From [Ruminococcus] lactaris ATCC 29176 (GTDB taxonomy: Bacteria > Bacillota > Clostridia > Lachnospirales > Lachnospiraceae): a DNA stretch of 64,000 bases. Location: assembly GCF_025152405.1 (NCBI RefSeq), contig NZ_CP102292.1, positions 186,001-250,000 of the forward strand, in the 5' to 3' direction. A model generated the notes under the pieces. That model made no database searches, was not told the origin of the DNA, and saw only the letters and a program-made list of their open reading frames with translations. The translations under genes and the position numbers were made by a program. Within the stretch, counting starts at the first letter, position 1. Every line of letters begins with the position of its first letter. Shown one piece after another: positions 60,694 to 64,000 of this stretch.

Positions 60694-61548
60694 ATGAAAC
60701 AGAATATTGAAACATTTATCGGGTGTGATTGTGAGTATGAGAAAGCGGAAATCGTCCTGTTTGGTGCGCCTTTTGATTCCACGACAAGCTATCGCCCGGG
60801 TGCCCGGTTCGGGTCATCAGCGATGCGCCATGAAAGCTTCGGGCTGGAAACATACAGTCCGTATCAGGATAAAGATTTGACGGATTGTTTTGTATTTGAC
60901 AGCGGAGATCTGGAGCTGTGCTTTGGCAATACAGAGGATGCACTTTCCGACATCGAACAGCATGCCGATCAGATTATGGAAGAGGGAAAAATGCCATTGC
61001 TTTTGGGCGGAGAACATCTTGTAACGCTGGCAAATGTACGTGCAGTATACAAGCGTTTTCCGGAAATGCACATCATCCATTTTGACGCGCATACCGATCT
61101 GAGAGAGGATTATCTCGGTGCAAAACTGAGTCATGCCTGTGTCATCCGCAGATGCCATGACATGTTGGGAGACGGACGCATTCACCAGTTCTGTATTCGA
61201 AGCGGAGAGCGGGAAGAATTTGCATTTGCAAAAGAACACACCGATCTTCATCCGTTTGATTTTGAAGGATTGGAACAAGTCGTACAGCAATTGAAAGAGA
61301 ACAACACCCCGGTATATTTTACAATCGATCTGGACTGTCTGGATCCGTCTGTATTTCCGGGAACAGGAACTCCGGAGGCCGGAGGAGTCACGTTCATGCA
61401 GCTGTTACATGCGATCCGCCTTGTATCCGAAACAAAGATTGTCGGAGCGGATCTTAATGAACTTGCCCCGATGTTAGATCAGAGCGGAGTGTCTACTGCG
61501 ACAGCATGCAAGGTACTGCGGGAATTACTTCTGAGTCTGAAAAAATGA
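60694..61548 (+). CDS. speB: Agmatinase (ureohydrolase family)
   Basis: 284 residues. Metal-binding motifs are LLGGEHLVT (His), IIHFDAHTDLRE (Asp/His/Asp) and TIDLDCLDPSVFPGTGTPEAGG (Asp-x-Asp), complete for a di-manganese ureohydrolase. SYRPGARFGSSAMRHES is the usual N-terminal agmatinase segment. It converts agmatine to putrescine and urea. It starts 3 bp after speE, and its neighbour arginine decarboxylase supplies the substrate. Confidence 0.93.
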   Translation: MKQNIETFIGCDCEYEKAEIVLFGAPFDSTTSYRPGARFGSSAMRHESFGLETYSPYQDKDLTDCFVFDSGDLELCFGNTEDALSDIEQHADQIMEEGKMPLLLGGEHLVTLANVRAVYKRFPEMHIIHFDAHTDLREDYLGAKLSHACVIRRCHDMLGDGRIHQFCIRSGEREEFAFAKEHTDLHPFDFEGLEQVVQQLKENNTPVYFTIDLDCLDPSVFPGTGTPEAGGVTFMQLLHAIRLVSETKIVGADLNELAPMLDQSGVSTATACKVLRELLLSLKK

Positions 61549-61642
61549 TCGTTCAGACCATTTGTGACAAAGTAGCGTGAACATGCAGAATTTGAATAGA
61601 TAGAATGAACATACAGAGTGAATTTACAGGAGGAGAACGAAA

Positions 61643-62902
61643 ATGAGTAAGGTATTAGTAATTGGATGCGGCGGAGTAGCTTCTGTGGCAATCAGAAAGT
61701 GCTGCCAGGTAAGCGAAGTGTTCAGCGAGCTGTGTATTGCGAGCAGAACAAAATCAAAATGTGATGAGTTGGCGGCAGACCTGGAAGGAAAAACCGAAAC
61801 AAAGATTACAACAGCCCAGGTAGATGCGGACGATGTGGATCAGGTGATCGCACTGATCAAGGAGTATCAGCCGGATCTTGTGATGAACATCGCACTTCCG
61901 TATCAGGATCTGACGATCATGGATGCATGTCTGGCTTGTGGAGTGAACTATATGGATACTGCAAACTATGAGCCGGAAGACACGGAGGATCCAGAGTGGC
62001 GTGAAATTTACAACAAACGCTGCGAGGAGAAAGGCTTTTCTGCTTATTTTGATTACAGCTGGCAGTGGGCATACCGTGAGAAGTTTGAGAAGGCTGGGCT
62101 GACTGCTCTTCTTGGATGCGGATTTGACCCGGGAGTGACACAGGCATACTGTGCACATGCAAAGAAAAATGAATTCGATACGATCGATACAATCGATATT
62201 CTGGATTGCAACGGCGGAGATCACGGATACGCATTTGCTACCAACTTTAATCCGGAAGTAAATCTGCGTGAAGTATCAGCACCGGGAAGCTACTGGGAAG
62301 ACGGACACTGGGTTGAAATCCCGGCTATGAGCATAAAACGTGAGTATGATTTTGACTGTGTCGGACAGAAAGATATGTATCTGCTTCATCATGAAGAAAT
62401 CGAATCTCTCGCGGAAAATATTCCGGAAGTGAAACGAATCCGTTTCTTCATGACATTTGGACAGAGCTACCTCACACATATGAATTGCCTGGAAAATGTG
62501 GGGATGCTTTCTACAACTCCGATTGAATTCGAGGGACAGCAGATTGTTCCGATCAAATTCCTGAAGGCACTGTTACCGGATCCGGCAAGCCTTGGTCCAC
62601 GTACACATGGAAAGACAAATATCGGTTGTATTTTTACAGGAAAGAAAGACGGAAAAGAAAAAACATATTATATCTATAATGTATGTGATCACCAGGAGTG
62701 CTACAAGGAAGTAGCGAGCCAGGCAATCAGCTATACGACCGGAGTTCCGGCAATGTGTGGTGCATTGATGCTTCTGACCGGAAAATGGACAAAGACAGGT
62801 GTACATACAGTAGAAGAATTTGATCCGGATCCGTTCCTTGCTGCGTTAGATCAGTATGGACTGCCACGCAGTGAAAGCTATGATCCGGTTATTGTGGAGT
62901 AA
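61643..62902 (+). CDS. Carboxy(nor)spermidine dehydrogenase (saccharopine dehydrogenase family)
   Basis: 419 residues. N-terminal Rossmann fold (VLVIGCGGVASVAIRKCC), CLACGVNYMDTANYEPEDTEDPEWR, and LLGCGFDPGVTQAYCAHAKK are hallmarks of the LYS1-like enzymes. The next gene, carboxynorspermidine decarboxylase, identifies it as the condensing enzyme. It joins putrescine (or diaminopropane) with aspartate semialdehyde, using NADPH. AGGAGGAGAACG precedes the ATG. A 94-bp gap separates it from speB. Confidence 0.9.
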   Translation: MSKVLVIGCGGVASVAIRKCCQVSEVFSELCIASRTKSKCDELAADLEGKTETKITTAQVDADDVDQVIALIKEYQPDLVMNIALPYQDLTIMDACLACGVNYMDTANYEPEDTEDPEWREIYNKRCEEKGFSAYFDYSWQWAYREKFEKAGLTALLGCGFDPGVTQAYCAHAKKNEFDTIDTIDILDCNGGDHGYAFATNFNPEVNLREVSAPGSYWEDGHWVEIPAMSIKREYDFDCVGQKDMYLLHHEEIESLAENIPEVKRIRFFMTFGQSYLTHMNCLENVGMLSTTPIEFEGQQIVPIKFLKALLPDPASLGPRTHGKTNIGCIFTGKKDGKEKTYYIYNVCDHQECYKEVASQAISYTTGVPAMCGALMLLTGKWTKTGVHTVEEFDPDPFLAALDQYGLPRSESYDPVIVE

Positions 62903-62907
62903 TGAAT

Positions 62908-64000
62908 ATGAATAAAATTGTTTTTTCGGGATTAGAAGAATACAGCCCGGAGGACTTGTTTCGCAGGCTGCCAAGTCCAAGCTATGTGATTGATGAAACT
63001 CAGCTGGAGTGCAATGGCTTCTGTCTCTTGGCGGTGGCAGAACGGACCGGGTGCAAAGTATTACTGGCTCAGAAAGCATTTTCTAATTACAATTTCTATC
63101 CTCTTTTAGAGCCATATCTTGCAGGTACAGAAGCGAGCGGATTGTACGAGGCTCGTTTGGGAAAAGAAGAAATGGGTGGAAAGGAAGTCCATGTCTTCTG
63201 TGCAGCTTACCGGGAAGATGAATTTGATGAGCTTCTTGAGTATGCAGACCATATTGTGTTCAATTCGCCGGGGCAGTTAAAGAAATTAGGGGAAAGAGCA
63301 AAGGCACAAGGGAAAAGCATCGGACTTCGGGTCAACCCGGAATGTTCTACACAGGACGGACATGACATATATGATCCGTGTGCTCCGGGCAGCAGACTGG
63401 GAACAACACGCGAACAGTGGAATCAAGAAATGACGGAAGATTTGATCTCACTGCTGGATGGAATCCATTTCCATACGCTGTGCGAACAGAATGCAGATGC
63501 ACTGGAAGTGACGATGCGTGCAGTGGAAGACAAATTCGGGGATATCCTTCCACGAATGAAATGGGTGAATCTGGGCGGTGGACATCATATTACCAGACAT
63601 GATTATGAGAGGTCCCGGCTGGAGGAGCTACTTCTGTCCATAAAGAAGAAATGGGATGTTCAGGTATATCTGGAGCCGGGCGAGGCGGTTGCTCTGAATG
63701 CAGGGTATCTTGTGAGTCGTGTTCTTGATATTGTGAAAAATGGAGAGACACAGATTGCAATTCTGGATGCAAGTGCGGCCTGCCATATGCCGGATGTACT
63801 GGAAATGCCGTACCAGCCACCAATTTACAATGCAGCAAAACAGCCGGATGAAGGCGGGCAATATCAGCACCGATACCGTTTGGCAGGACCGACCTGCCTT
63901 GCGGGAGATGTGATCGGAGATTACTATTTTCCGAAGGAACTAAAAGCTGGCGATATGGTAATCTTCGGCGATATGGCAATTTATACGACTTGTAAAAATA
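62908..64000 (+). CDS. nspC: Carboxynorspermidine/carboxyspermidine decarboxylase, 3' end outside window
   Basis: At least 364 residues to the window edge. A fold-III alanine-racemase-like PLP decarboxylase: PSPSYVIDETQLECNG, the PLP lysine in LLAQKAFSNY, IHFHTLCEQ, WVNLGGGHHIT, VYLEPGEAVAL, and PTCLAGDVIGDYYFP with the active-site Cys. It decarboxylates carboxyspermidine to spermidine. ATG 62908 is preferred because GGAG is 8 nt upstream; an ATG at 62902 overlaps the previous stop codon. It is coupled to the dehydrogenase gene. Confidence 0.93.
   Translation, partial: MNKIVFSGLEEYSPEDLFRRLPSPSYVIDETQLECNGFCLLAVAERTGCKVLLAQKAFSNYNFYPLLEPYLAGTEASGLYEARLGKEEMGGKEVHVFCAAYREDEFDELLEYADHIVFNSPGQLKKLGERAKAQGKSIGLRVNPECSTQDGHDIYDPCAPGSRLGTTREQWNQEMTEDLISLLDGIHFHTLCEQNADALEVTMRAVEDKFGDILPRMKWVNLGGGHHITRHDYERSRLEELLLSIKKKWDVQVYLEPGEAVALNAGYLVSRVLDIVKNGETQIAILDASAACHMPDVLEMPYQPPIYNAAKQPDEGGQYQHRYRLAGPTCLAGDVIGDYYFPKELKAGDMVIFGDMAIYTTCKN

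Noticed and set aside
61591-61599. TTTGAATAG matching the guaA-end core
   Set aside because: Nine-base match only, inside the polyamine operon spacer with no integrase or second end; expected by chance.

Overview
The window looks like the chromosome of a spore-forming gut Firmicute of the Lachnospiraceae type (Dorea / Mediterraneibacter / Blautia-like). Support: AT-rich DNA, purine-rich Shine-Dalgarno sites, a SpoIIID sporulation regulator, a cell-wall-anchored GH84 hexosaminidase with a VKTGD-type tail, a glycogen branching enzyme, and a carboxyspermidine-type polyamine operon. No rRNA, tRNA or CRISPR array was seen.

Layout. 1-17.65 kb is host backbone: the end of a GH3 enzyme, a decayed gene, a very acidic TPR/P-loop protein with two unrelated 13-residue repeat blocks, glgB, a 1959-residue GH84 surface enzyme, a small membrane protein, spoIIID, an AraC-type response regulator, an HPr-like protein without the phosphorylatable His, a 70-bp tandem repeat, and guaA.

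17.64-48.28 kb is a Tn916/Tn5801-family integrative conjugative element (ICE) inserted at the last codons of guaA. An 11-bp core, GAGTTTGAATA at the left and GAGTTTGAGTA at the right, brackets it, and paired 8-mers lie inside each end. Almost all genes read leftward: surface adhesin, Orf23/Orf22, FtsK-like Orf21, oriT region, relaxase Orf20, Orf19, TcpD, three ArdA-family proteins, TcpE, VirB4-like Orf16, Orf15, cell-wall hydrolase Orf14, TcpC/Orf13, a cargo block (response regulator, ABC ATPase, two permeases, histidine kinase), Orf7/Orf8, a DUF3173 excisionase-like protein and the integrase. Three insertion sequences have struck it. Two identical IS630-type copies break the HTH regulator and the adhesin. 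An IS110-type element with a long non-coding end sits exactly between the ABC ATPase stop codon and the next ribosome binding site.

48.28-58.05 kb is a second, partly deleted mobilizable element (repressor, divergent operators, excisionase, integrase, MobC-like protein, RepA-like ATPase, oriT-like repeat, relaxase N-terminus). An IS3-family element cuts it off, and gene debris follows (SWIM-protein-like C-termini, SEC-C fragment, frameshifted gene).

58.05-64.0 kb is an arginine-to-spermidine operon: arginine decarboxylase, spermidine synthase, agmatinase, carboxyspermidine dehydrogenase and carboxynorspermidine decarboxylase. It is preceded by a strong promoter, about 230 nt of multi-hairpin leader RNA and an intrinsic terminator directly before the first gene. 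That leader, a candidate metabolite-sensing attenuator that I cannot assign to a known class, is the most interesting item here.
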